26,991 bases of DNA from an uncultured bacterium (GTDB lineage Bacteria; Cyanobacteriota; Vampirovibrionia; Gastranaerophilales; Gastranaerophilaceae): contig CASELB010000030.1 in the NCBI GenBank assembly GCA_949288685.1, positions 1 to 26,991 on the forward strand. Reading direction: 5' to 3'. Under the pieces are notes generated by a model. That model did not search any database and was not told the origin of the DNA. It saw nothing but the letters and a program-made list of their open reading frames with translations. Made by a program: the position numbers and the translations under genes. Every line of letters starts with the position of its first letter. The stretch's first letter is position 1. Positions 1 to 8,700 of the stretch are shown here, in pieces.

Positions 1-80
1 AAAAACGTATGAAGTCAGTAGGAAAAGTGGAAGTTCCTCAAGAAGCGTTTATGGCTGTTCTGAGCCTTAATGAAGAATAA
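1..80 (+). CDS. lepA: Elongation factor 4 (LepA), C-terminal end only
   Basis: Only the last 25 codons are present; the 5' part lies outside the window. Frame 3 (from base 3) reads KRMKSVGKVEVPQEAFMAVL and then SLNEE before a TAA stop. This matches the conserved C-terminal tail of LepA/EF4, where a GKKRMK-type basic stretch is followed by VPQEAF and a short acidic end. LepA is the ribosome-associated GTPase that acts on stalled or mis-translocated ribosomes. The call rests on this tail alone, but the KRMK...VPQEAF combination is characteristic. No terminator hairpin follows the stop before the next gene. Confidence 0.85.
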   Translation, partial: KRMKSVGKVEVPQEAFMAVLSLNEE

Positions 81-167
81 TTGTAAAAATTTTGTAATAT
101 TGTTTCAAAAAAAGTCAATTTTTTATCTTGACATGTTTTATGACGGTAGTAGTGAGTGTGTCGTTGT

Positions 168-701
168 ATGCCTATAAGTATTAATAATTTTTTTAATCAC
201 CTGCCTAATATATCAATGGGTAACGGAAATCCTGAAACCTGGAATAAAGTAGCAGACTGGATATCCAGACCGGCGCCCAATCGTCTTATTATGGGCGGAA
301 CCGCCTACCTTACCCAGCCATACATTGACGGACACAACAAGCACGTAAAGGAAGAAACCCGCAGTATTTCAAAGGATAGAACAAGAGCAAAAGTAATTAT
401 TGGAACTCTGGCAGGTATTGGCGTAAGGCAGCCAAGTTATAATCTTGTTGAATCAATGACACGTCCGGAAGGAAATAAATCTTACTCAAGGTTGTTAATT
501 CCAAACTCAAAATTACATGGGTTAAAGGAGGGTAGTTTATTCTTAAAAAATTATAGAACAGCGTTATCTACTTTACTTGCTCTTTGCGTCATGGTCTTTA
601 CAAATTTTGCGGTGGATGCTCCGTTAACGGCTATTTTAACAAACAGATTTATTGCAAAAACAAAAGCAAGAGAACAGAAGAAAGAAGGTATTAATGTTTA
701 A
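168..701 (+). CDS. Unrecognised protein with hydrophobic segments, first of an overlapping pair
   Basis: I do not recognise a described family. From the ATG at 168 the product is 177 residues; an in-frame GTG at 156 would add four residues (MCRC) and an ATG at 216 is another option. No convincing Shine-Dalgarno precedes any of them, so the start is uncertain. The protein has a glycine-rich moderately hydrophobic stretch near residues 72-85 and a clear membrane-type segment near 125-148, then a very basic tail (KTKAREQKK). There is no signal peptide. Its last 8 bases overlap the next gene, so the two are probably translationally coupled. The N-terminal style (NLPNISMGNGNP-like, NRLIMGG) resembles uncharacterised proteins I associate with Gastranaerophilales; that is memory, not a search result. 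Confidence 0.7.
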   Translation: MPISINNFFNHLPNISMGNGNPETWNKVADWISRPAPNRLIMGGTAYLTQPYIDGHNKHVKEETRSISKDRTRAKVIIGTLAGIGVRQPSYNLVESMTRPEGNKSYSRLLIPNSKLHGLKEGSLFLKNYRTALSTLLALCVMVFTNFAVDAPLTAILTNRFIAKTKAREQKKEGINV

Positions 702-1347
702 GCCAAATTTTGACAAATACCTTGAAAATATTTGGAATAACTATAGTAAAGATCCTGCAAAAATGCTGGTGCACACAGGAACTATAGGATGGGCTCTGTC
801 TTCTGCCGCACAAATTACGGCAATCTTATTCAATGATAAAATTTCCGCAAAAGAAAAGACTTTTTTAATCCCGCAAGAAACCTTTGATGCGGTAGTTAAT
901 ATCGGTTCATTTTATCTTCTGACTACAGGAATTAAAAATTTCTCTAAAAAATTGGTTACAACAGGTAAGATTTTGCCAAAATCGATAAAAAATTATATGG
1001 AAAACTCGCCGTTTAAACATTCTTACGGGAAAGGCAACTTTAATATGGAAAAGGATTTGACACCTTTGACATCATTTGAGTCCCATAAAAAGCAATATAC
1101 TGCGTTTAAAAATATCTTTACAACCGGCGCAACAATCGGAGCATCTATATTATCGTGTAATATTGTAACGCCGGTACTCAGAAATGAACTTGCATCAATT
1201 TCACATAAAACTATAGTTAACCGTGCAAACGAAGGAACAAGCCAGATTCTTACCAAAGAAGATATAAATAATAAAGATTCAAAAGCATTACAGATTAAAT
1301 ACAAACCGGCATTATACAACCACCATTCAGGCGGTATGAAGGTGTAG
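694..1347 (+). CDS. Unrecognised protein with hydrophobic segments, second of the pair
   Basis: The start is the ATG at 694, with AAGAAGG at 682-688 as ribosome binding site; the frame is open further upstream but only inside the preceding gene. The product is 217 residues. Hydrophobic stretches lie near residues 26-46, 66-80 and 141-162, with a basic, polar middle and a polar C-terminal tail of about 50 residues. There is no signal peptide and no motif I can tie to a known family. The 8-base overlap with the upstream gene and the similar make-up (small, basic, with membrane-type segments) suggest a two-gene unit acting at the membrane. The function is unknown and I do not assign one. Confidence 0.75.
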   Translation: MFKPNFDKYLENIWNNYSKDPAKMLVHTGTIGWALSSAAQITAILFNDKISAKEKTFLIPQETFDAVVNIGSFYLLTTGIKNFSKKLVTTGKILPKSIKNYMENSPFKHSYGKGNFNMEKDLTPLTSFESHKKQYTAFKNIFTTGATIGASILSCNIVTPVLRNELASISHKTIVNRANEGTSQILTKEDINNKDSKALQIKYKPALYNHHSGGMKV

Positions 1348-1350
1348 TAT

Positions 1351-1379
1351 TTTACATTATCCTTGAAAAGTGATAGAAT
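1351..1379 (+). promoter_or_regulatory. Sigma70-type promoter for pepA
   Basis: TTTACA (1351-1356, 5/6 to consensus) and TAGAAT (1374-1379, 5/6) are separated by exactly 17 bases. The implied transcription start is near 1386, leaving a leader of about 15 bases that contains AGGAGA (1391-1396) before the pepA ATG. A second hexamer, TATAAT at 1380-1385, has no well-placed -35. Confidence 0.6.
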
Positions 1380-1401
1380 TATAATAAAAGAGGAGAGTTA
1401 T

Positions 1402-2796
1402 ATGAATATACAAGTAGTTCATAATGTAAACGAAATTCATTGTAATATACTGGTTGTTAACCAGTTTGAAGGTGAAAAAACAAGTAATGAAATTGCTAAC
1501 TATTATGCAATAGATAAAGACGGTTTTGAAGGAAAATTCGGTGAAACGTATCTTCTTCAAACGTATGACAAAATTCCTGCAAGTAAAATATTGCTTATCG
1601 GTTTTGGCAAAAAAGAAGAGTTTACACCCGATAGATTACGTGAAGCTGCAGCAAAAGCAATTAAGAAATCTATGCAGATGAAAGCTAAAACAGTTGCATT
1701 TTCGCTTGAAGGTGTTAATTTTGATTATTCGGAACAGTTTGTATATGGTGTAAAAATTGCAGATTACAGCTTTGACAAATATAAATCCGAAAAACCGGAT
1801 AAGGTTGAAACTGTATTTGTACAGGCAAATCAATCAATTGTAGAGCGGACGGAAAAAATTGCGGAGGCAATGAGCCTGGCACGGAATTTAATTAATGAAT
1901 CCGCTCAAATAATTACTCCGCAGTTTTTGGCAGATGTAGCGGAATCTCTTGATTTGGATGTAAGAGTATATGAAACCGATGAAATCGAAAAACTTGGTAT
2001 GGGGGCTTACCTTGCAGTTGCACAGGGAAGTGTACAGCCGCCCAAGTTAATACACATGAGGTATACGTGTGATAATCCGGTAAAAAGGATTGCTATAATT
2101 GGCAAAGGTATTACTTTTGACAGCGGCGGTATGGATTTAAAACCGGCATCGTCAATGTTGACTATGAAGGATGATATGTCCGGTGCTGCCTGTGTTATAG
2201 CAACAATGAAAGCTCTAACCGCGCTTAATCCGAATGTTGAAGTTCATGGTATTATTGCGGCTTGTGAAAATATGATTAGCGGCGGAGCTTACAAACCGGG
2301 TGATATTCTGACGGCTAAGAATGGTAAAACTATTGAGATTGATAATACGGATGCTGAAGGTCGCTTGACTCTTGCAGATGCGCTTTGTTACGCTTGTGAA
2401 CTCGGCGTGGATGAAGTGATTGATATAGCAACACTTACAGGCGCTTGTATGGTTGCGCTGGGAACACAGGCGTCCGGTATTATGGGAAATGATGAAAGTT
2501 TTGTAAAAACGTTAATAGAAACTGCAAAACAGGCCGGCGAACGTTTTTGGGAGCTTCCTCTCTGGGATGAGTATGGTGAAAGCCTCAAAAGTTCTTTTGC
2601 CGATATGAAAAATACCGGTTCCCGCTGGGGCGGCGCATCTACTGCAGGTGTTTTCCTTAAAAAATTTGTTAAGGATGTCAAATGGGCACATATTGATATT
2701 GCAGGTACCGCATACTTTGAAAAACCGCAGAAAGAGTTTATTGAAGGCGGCGCAGGTGCCGGCGTAAGAACACTTGTTAAATATATTGCGGGTTAA
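1402..2796 (+). CDS. pepA: Leucyl aminopeptidase (M17 family)
   Basis: Cytosolic dimetal exopeptidase that removes N-terminal residues from peptides, in most relatives as a hexamer. The start is the ATG at 1402, preceded by AGGAGA at 5 bases spacing; the frame is open 13 codons further up but without a binding site. The product is 464 residues, slightly short for the family. An N-terminal M17 macro-like domain (about 1-130) precedes the catalytic domain. The family signature NTDAEGRL is at 315-322. By alignment with E. coli PepA, metal ligands are K235 and D240 (in GKGITFDSGG), D258 (KDDMSGA), D317 and E319, and the catalytic residues are K247 and R321; all are present, so the enzyme should be active. 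waaA starts one base after its stop, so the two are very likely co-transcribed. Confidence 0.96.
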   Translation: MNIQVVHNVNEIHCNILVVNQFEGEKTSNEIANYYAIDKDGFEGKFGETYLLQTYDKIPASKILLIGFGKKEEFTPDRLREAAAKAIKKSMQMKAKTVAFSLEGVNFDYSEQFVYGVKIADYSFDKYKSEKPDKVETVFVQANQSIVERTEKIAEAMSLARNLINESAQIITPQFLADVAESLDLDVRVYETDEIEKLGMGAYLAVAQGSVQPPKLIHMRYTCDNPVKRIAIIGKGITFDSGGMDLKPASSMLTMKDDMSGAACVIATMKALTALNPNVEVHGIIAACENMISGGAYKPGDILTAKNGKTIEIDNTDAEGRLTLADALCYACELGVDEVIDIATLTGACMVALGTQASGIMGNDESFVKTLIETAKQAGERFWELPLWDEYGESLKSSFADMKNTGSRWGGASTAGVFLKKFVKDVKWAHIDIAGTAYFEKPQKEFIEGGAGAGVRTLVKYIAG

Positions 2797-2797
2797 T

Positions 2798-3994
2798 ATG
2801 GAATTTAACAGGAAAGTCAGATACAAAACACAACTGGGCTTTTTTAAAGCGCCGGATAACTGGTTAGAAGACAAAAGACCCGTTATTATGTTTCACGGGG
2901 TTTCTGTCGGTGAAGTTATTGCATTGGAGAAACTTCTCAAGGCAACGGGGGAGTTTTTTCCCGGTGCCAAAATTGTACTGACTACAGGCACAGTTACCGG
3001 TCAGGAAATTGCACATAAAAAACTTTCCGATACGGTTGATTTTATTACTTTCTTTCCTGCTGATTGTCCGTTTATTGTGGAAAATTTTTTAAATAAAATA
3101 AAGCCGGATATGGTTTTTATAGCGGAAACGGAAATCTGGCCGTATTTTGCTTCCGTATGCAAGCGCAGAGGTATTAAGATTTATACAATAAACGGAAGAA
3201 TATCAGATTCATCATTCAAGTATTATAAACCGTTCAAATGGTTCTTTAAAAGTGTATTGAGTAATTACGCGGGTGTTTTTACTCAATCGGAGGACGATAA
3301 TAACAAGTTTTTATATCTCGGCTCCATGCCTGATAAAACAAAAATTATGGGAAATTTGAAGTTTGATATTACTCCGCCGGATGTTGATGTGAATATTGAT
3401 AATGGCGGCGGCAGAATATTTCTTGCGGGGTCGACTCATGCGGGAGAAGATGAAATTGTTTTTGAGGTTTATCAAAAATTGAAAGTTAAACATCCCGATT
3501 TAAAACTTCTGCATGCTTCAAGACATCTTACGAGGCTTGATGATATAAAAAGGCTGCTCGATGAAAGAGGTTTAAAATACGGGTATCGTTCAAAGGATGA
3601 TAGTTTCCAAGATTATGATATTATACTTCTTGATACACTGGGTGAACTTGCAAAAATGTATAGCTTTGCTTATATTGCTTTTATCGGCGGGAGTTTTTGC
3701 AAAACGGGCGGACATAATCCTCTTGAGGCTTCAATATGGGATAAACCGGTAATTTCGGGTCCTGATACACACAATTTTAAAGATATTTATAAGTTGTTAA
3801 CAAGTTTTAACGCCGGATTTGTTGTAAAAGATAAAGAAGAATTTTTACAAACTGCCGATAGATTACTGTCGGATAAAAATTTTTATGCTGAAACATCTGG
3901 AGCATGCCGCAGAGTTTTTGATGCTCAGCATGGTGCACTGGATTTTGTTATTGATATTATCAGTAATTCAATTCCCCGCGAGGCTAAAGTATAG
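2798..3994 (+). CDS. waaA: 3-deoxy-D-manno-octulosonic acid (Kdo) transferase, short N-terminus
   Basis: Transfers Kdo from CMP-Kdo to lipid A precursor at the inner face of the cytoplasmic membrane, the first step of LPS core assembly. From the ATG at 2798 the product is 398 residues. The GT30-type N-domain shows SVGEV (36-40, with catalytic-type E39), TTGTVTG (62-68), and ETEIWP (110-115) followed by NGR. The C-domain shows GSTHAGE (211-217) and the donor-site stretch GGSF..GGHNPLEAS (297-312). Most family members have a hydrophobic membrane anchor before the SVGE motif; here only about 35 mostly polar residues precede it. The gene begins one base after the pepA stop with a weak binding site. 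Its presence argues for an outer membrane with LPS. The family call is firm; the number of Kdo residues added cannot be told. Confidence 0.93.
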   Translation: MEFNRKVRYKTQLGFFKAPDNWLEDKRPVIMFHGVSVGEVIALEKLLKATGEFFPGAKIVLTTGTVTGQEIAHKKLSDTVDFITFFPADCPFIVENFLNKIKPDMVFIAETEIWPYFASVCKRRGIKIYTINGRISDSSFKYYKPFKWFFKSVLSNYAGVFTQSEDDNNKFLYLGSMPDKTKIMGNLKFDITPPDVDVNIDNGGGRIFLAGSTHAGEDEIVFEVYQKLKVKHPDLKLLHASRHLTRLDDIKRLLDERGLKYGYRSKDDSFQDYDIILLDTLGELAKMYSFAYIAFIGGSFCKTGGHNPLEASIWDKPVISGPDTHNFKDIYKLLTSFNAGFVVKDKEEFLQTADRLLSDKNFYAETSGACRRVFDAQHGALDFVIDIISNSIPREAKV

Positions 3995-4022
3995 CATTAT
4001 TTAGCAGTCCTCCAAATAGGTT

Positions 4023-4051
4023 ATAAAATGTAACAAACCTTTACATTTTAT
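4023..4051. promoter_or_regulatory. Long inverted repeat upstream of murA (operator candidate)
   Basis: Two perfect 11-base arms, ATAAAATGTAA (4023-4033) and TTACATTTTAT (4041-4051), are separated by CAAACCT. The right arm overlaps the putative murA -35 hexamer TTTACA (4040-4045). This is the geometry expected for a dimeric repressor site. It could instead be a weak AU-rich hairpin at the waaA 3' end, but no U-run follows it. Confidence 0.5.
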
Positions 4052-4071
4052 TAATATGGTTGTATTATAAT
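4040..4071 (+). promoter_or_regulatory. Putative promoter of the murA-mfd cluster
   Basis: TTTACA (4040-4045) is followed after 17 bases by TATTAT (4063-4068), or after 20 bases by perfect TATAAT (4066-4071). Either -10 places transcription start near 4075-4078. That is downstream of the ATG at 4073 and upstream of the GGAG/TTG start of murA, which helped choose the murA start. Confidence 0.55.
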
Positions 4072-4093
4072 TATGATAAGAACTGGAGTGACA

Positions 4094-5419
4094 TTGACAG
4101 AATTATACAACATAAAAGGTGGGTATCCATTAAAGGGAGAAGTTTTAATAGGCGGCGCAAAGAATGCGGTGCTTAAGTTGTTGGCTGCATCAATTATAAC
4201 TAAAGGTCAAACAAAGATTTATAATGTTCCTGAATTAACGGACGTTAATATAATGCTTGATGTTATTGAAGGACTTGGCGCAAAAACTACTTATGATAAA
4301 GCTGAAAAGTCCGTTGTTATTGATGCGGAAAACTTAACGTCAGTGACAGCCAGATATGAATATGTCAGTAAAATGAGAGCGTCCTTTATCGTTCTAGGCG
4401 CATTAATGGCTCGCTGCGGCGAGGCAGTAGTTGCACTTCCTGGCGGGTGTGCTATCGGTGAGAGGAGAGTTGATTTTCATATTAAAGGGCTTGAGGCGCT
4501 GGGTGCAAAAATCAAAATAGAAAATGGTTATGTGCATGCAAAAGCTCAGAAATTAACAGGTACCGATATTTATCTGGATATTCCGTCAGTAGGTGCTACG
4601 GAAAATCTTATGCTCGCTGCTATTACTGCCGATGGCGCTACAAGAATTCAAAACGCGGCACAGGAACCGGAAATAGTCGATTTGGCAAATTTCCTTAATA
4701 CAATGGGAGCAGATGTTTCAGGAGCGGGCACATCGGAAATTGTTATTAACGGGGTTAAACAATCGGATTTGCACCCGATAGAGTATACAACAATACCTGA
4801 TAGGATTGAAGCGGGAACCTTTATGGCTGCTGTTGTTGCAACAAAAGGTAAGGCAGTTATCAGAAATATCTTCCCGGCTCATTTAACCTTCTTTAATGAT
4901 AAATTAATAAAAATGGGTGCACACATTAAACTCCTTGAACCTACCGCAATAGAAGTATCCTGTAAAAACAGATTAAATTCAATAAATTTTGTAACACAAC
5001 CTTATCCGGGCTTCCCGACAGATTTGCAGTCAATGGCAATGACTCTTTTAACAACGGCTGCAGGTGTCGGTATTATCACGGAAAGTCTTTACGAAAACAG
5101 GTTTATGCAAGTCCCTGATTTAAGAAGAATGGGCGCAGATATTCATCAGGACAGAAATCATGCAATTGTTAAAGGTGTCAAAAAACTAACCGGTACAACG
5201 CTAAGGGCCTGTGATTTAAGAGCAGGCGCAGGTCTGGTGGTGGCTGCATTAATGGCAGAAGGGGTTTCAGAGGTAACAAATCTCCATCATATTGACAGAG
5301 GGTATGAACATTTTGACGCAAAACTTCGCGCTCTTGGGGCAAAAATTGTAAGGCTTAACAATGAAGATAATTCAATCATTTCAGCAGAGGAGGTTATAAA
5401 AAATGACTCCCGCTTATAA
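4094..5419 (+). CDS. murA: UDP-N-acetylglucosamine 1-carboxyvinyltransferase
   Basis: Transfers enolpyruvate from PEP to UDP-GlcNAc, the first committed step of peptidoglycan synthesis in the cytoplasm. I choose the TTG at 4094: GGAG (4085-4088) lies 5 bases upstream, it is downstream of the likely transcription start, and it gives MTELYNIKGG, in register with E. coli MurA. An ATG at 4073 would add 7 residues. The product is 441 residues, normal for the family. Seen are GAKNA (21-25, with K23 and N24), the PEP-binding loop PGGCAIGER with C119 (the residue fosfomycin alkylates, so no Cys-to-Asp change) and PGFPTDLQ (306-313, D310 as general base). Its 3' end overlaps the next gene by 17 bases, so it is translationally linked to the cluster. 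Confidence 0.96.
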   Translation: MTELYNIKGGYPLKGEVLIGGAKNAVLKLLAASIITKGQTKIYNVPELTDVNIMLDVIEGLGAKTTYDKAEKSVVIDAENLTSVTARYEYVSKMRASFIVLGALMARCGEAVVALPGGCAIGERRVDFHIKGLEALGAKIKIENGYVHAKAQKLTGTDIYLDIPSVGATENLMLAAITADGATRIQNAAQEPEIVDLANFLNTMGADVSGAGTSEIVINGVKQSDLHPIEYTTIPDRIEAGTFMAAVVATKGKAVIRNIFPAHLTFFNDKLIKMGAHIKLLEPTAIEVSCKNRLNSINFVTQPYPGFPTDLQSMAMTLLTTAAGVGIITESLYENRFMQVPDLRRMGADIHQDRNHAIVKGVKKLTGTTLRACDLRAGAGLVVAALMAEGVSEVTNLHHIDRGYEHFDAKLRALGAKIVRLNNEDNSIISAEEVIKNDSRL

Positions 5420-5735
5420 ACGCTGGTATGACCATGACCCGAAATTACTTGAGGTTATTGAACTGTTAAAAAATTATCCTGAAGAACTCCATTCTCATGC
5501 AAAATTGTTTTTGGACAAGTTAGCACAAAAAGTTTCAACGGATGCTATCGACCGTTTTTATGATATGGTCAAACCGGTGAACGGCAGCAGATGGTATGAC
5601 AAAGATCCGGTTATATCCAAAACTGTTGAAATTTTAAGAGTTGTGCCGCCGGAAGTCCAGTCTGCCTGTGCTGAAAGATTTATTCAAGCATTAAAAGAAA
5701 TGGGCATATCCTACGAACAAACAACTAAAAAGTAA
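5403..5735 (+). CDS. Unrecognised 110-residue protein made of two RWYDxDP repeats
   Basis: I do not recognise a named family. A strong GGAGG (5389-5393) precedes the ATG at 5403; the gene starts inside the last 17 bases of murA and its stop shares one base with the mfd start (TAATG), so it is tightly coupled to both. The protein is an internal duplication: residues 7-43 and 63-99 both begin RWYDxDP, followed by a predicted helix with an ExL core, a P-E turn, and a second helix with an F...L pattern. There is no signal peptide, membrane segment or cysteine pair; one cysteine occurs in the second unit. It looks like a small soluble all-helical protein. Position between a cell-wall gene and a repair gene does not by itself reveal its role. 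Confidence 0.85.
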   Translation: MTPAYKRWYDHDPKLLEVIELLKNYPEELHSHAKLFLDKLAQKVSTDAIDRFYDMVKPVNGSRWYDKDPVISKTVEILRVVPPEVQSACAERFIQALKEMGISYEQTTKK

Positions 5736-8700
5736 TGAGCATTTTTGATAAACTTAAATATTCGTCATTTATATTAACCGGTTTAACGTCTTATTTAAGG
5801 TTATATGCTGTAAACAGGTGCGTTGAAGACGGACGTAAAGTTGTAATGCTTACATCAACTGAAATTAATGCGCAAAAATATCAAAGTGACTTAAAAAAGA
5901 TATTTAACAGGGATGCTGCAATTCTGCCATATCAAAGTATTTCTCCTTATGAACTTTTGTATCCTGATTTTTATGACCTTTCAAATCAGGTAAAAACACT
6001 CATCTCTCAGCCCGAACTTGTAATTGTACCTGCAAGGGCTTTAATGGAGTCATTTCCTGATGCGGATTTTTATAAAAATAATACGCTTGTCTATAAAACA
6101 GGTGATGAGATATCTCCGCAGGAACTGTCAAAAAAATTAATCAGATTAGGGTATAAACGTGTTACAATGGTTTCCGATATTGGAGAATTTAGTCTCCGCG
6201 GGGATATTGCAGATATATATTCATTTACGGACTCTCCGGCCAGAATTGAGTTCTGGGGGGACGAGATTGTTGATATAAGATTTTTTAATAATGAGACCCA
6301 GCGTTCTATTGGCAAAGTCGATGAATGTATTATTTATCCGCTTTTTAAATTTATTTTGCCTGATGATGTTACAGGACTTCCTGATTTTTTGAAAGAACAG
6401 ACCGCAGAAGAAGGATATTTTGAAGGAATAAATGTGTATCAAAATTATTTTAATACACATTTAGTACAGGCGGCGGACTATTTTAGCGGATATACTTTTG
6501 TAATTGATGAGTATAGCGAAGTTGTTACGAGGCTTGATACTTTAAACGGGAATTTTGATAATCAGTTAGCCGAAAATCTTAAAACAGGGTTAATTCAGGC
6601 AGTAACCGGTAAAAATCATATTTCGACTAAAGAAATCATAGGCGGTATTGCAGGAAATTCAAAAATTTATCTGAATAATTTTCTTGATGATACGGAATTG
6701 GAAGTGATTGATTTAAATGCGCTTTCTGTTCCTCTGTTTGATGCTGATTTTGTAAAACTTGCGGATTTTGTAAACCGTTATCCGGGGTATAAATTAATTA
6801 TTGCGACGGACTATCCTGACAGGGTAAAAGAAGAACTGGGTGAACTTGGAATTTTTGAATTTGAATTAATTGAAAATACGGCATCTTCCGGCTGTATTGT
6901 TGAAGAATTAAATTTGCTTTACCTTACAGACAGAGAACTTTTTAATAAATCAGGAAAAAATATTACGACTGCCAAGAAACGCCCGTATAAAACCAAAATG
7001 GAGTATATAGAAAGCCTTAATGATATTACTCCCGGAGACTATATTGTGCATTCAGTTCACGGAATAGGGATATACGCAGGGCTTTCGAAGCAGGAGATAG
7101 ACGGGCAGTTAAAAGATTATCTTACAATAGAGTATGCAGGAAAAGACCGTTTGCATATTCCGGCGGAACAAATCAACCTTCTGTCAAGGTACAGAGGGGC
7201 AGGTAATATAAAGCCTAAACTTTCAAGAATGGGCGGAAGCGACTGGGAGAGCACAAAAACAAAGGTTAAAAAAGAAGTAGAAACTATTGCCTATGATCTT
7301 TTAAGGCTTTATGCACGAAGGAAAATGAAACAGGGTATTGAATTTTTGCCGGATACACCTATGCAGATTGAACTTGAAGAAAGTTTTGAGTACATGGAAA
7401 CGCCGGATCAGCTAAAAGCGATTAATGATGTAAAAGCTGATATGGAAAGCAGTACTCCTATGGACAGATTGATATGCGGAGATGTAGGGTTTGGTAAAAC
7501 AGAGGTTGCCATGAGAGCTATATTTAAAGCTGCCGCATCGGGTAAACAAACTGCAGTTATAGTTCCGACAACCCTTCTTGCATTCCAGCACTATAATACT
7601 ATGCAGGAACGCTTTAAACCGTTTGGTGTTAATGTTGAACTTTTAAGCCGGTTTCGTTCTAAAAAAGAACAGCATGAAACTTTGAAAAATATGGCGACAG
7701 GGCAGTGTGATGTAGTAATCGGTACGCACAGGCTTTTACAAAAAGATATTGTATTTAAAGATTTGGGGCTTCTTGTTATAGATGAAGAACACAGGTTTGG
7801 TGTGCGGCATAAAGAAAAGATAAAAGAAATGCGGGAAAATATTGATATTATTTCAATGTCCGCAACTCCTATACCAAGAACGCTTTATATGTCCTTATCA
7901 GGTATTAAAGATATTTCTGTTATAAATACTCCTCCTTCAAACAGGCTGCCTATAAAAACATTTGTAGGAGAATACAATGAACAGGTTTTAAGGAACGCTA
8001 TATTGCATGAATTGGATAGAGACGGTCAGGTATTTTATCTTTATAACAGGGTTGAAACAATTTTAGATTTCAAAGTCAGATTACAGGCTCTTGTCCCAAA
8101 TGCAAGAATTGCTGTAGGCCACGGACAAATGGACGAAAAAGAACTTGAAAAAATTATTGTTGATTTTTCTAACCATGAATATGATATTCTTTTGTGTACA
8201 ACAATTATTGAAAACGGAATAGACATACCCAATGCAAATACTATAATTATTCATAATGCCGATAAATTAGGTTTGGCACAGCTATATCAAATACGGGGAC
8301 GCGTAGGGAGAAGTGAACGTCAGGCATACTGTTATTGTTTTTATAAACTTAACAAGGAATTAACGGATGAAGCAAAAGAACGCTTAAAAGCAATTAAAGA
8401 ATTTACAACGCTTAGTAGCGGATACAGAATAGCTATGCGTGATATTGAAATAAGAGGAGTAGGAAATATTCTCGGAACAAAACAGCACGGGCACATGGTG
8501 AACGTAGGTTTTGATACGTACTGCCAGCTTCTTGAAGATACGGTAAATGAATTAAAGGGTGAAGAAGTCAGAAATGTAGTACAGGCAATTGTAGATATAA
8601 ATGTGACAGCATTTATTCCTGATGAGTGGGTTGGTGATACAGAACAAAAAATGATAGAATACAAACGTTTGAGTGATGTAAAATCCGAAATAGAATTGGA

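Noticed and set aside
1023..1319. Long minus-strand open frames opposite real genes (for example 1023-1319, 2512-2874, 10764-11144)
   Set aside because: They lie wholly or mostly within confidently assigned plus-strand genes, lack binding sites and have low-complexity, Phe/Ser/Cys-rich translations typical of antisense shadows.
3980..4012. Hairpin GAG-GCTAAA / TTTAGC-AGT-CTC at the waaA 3' end as a terminator
   Set aside because: The stem is interrupted by unpaired bases, the loop is long and no T-run follows; it is too weak to call.
4073..4093. ATG at 4073 as murA start
   Set aside because: It lies before the expected transcription start, has no binding site, and adds residues not found in homologues; TTG 4094 has GGAG and aligns with E. 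coli MurA.
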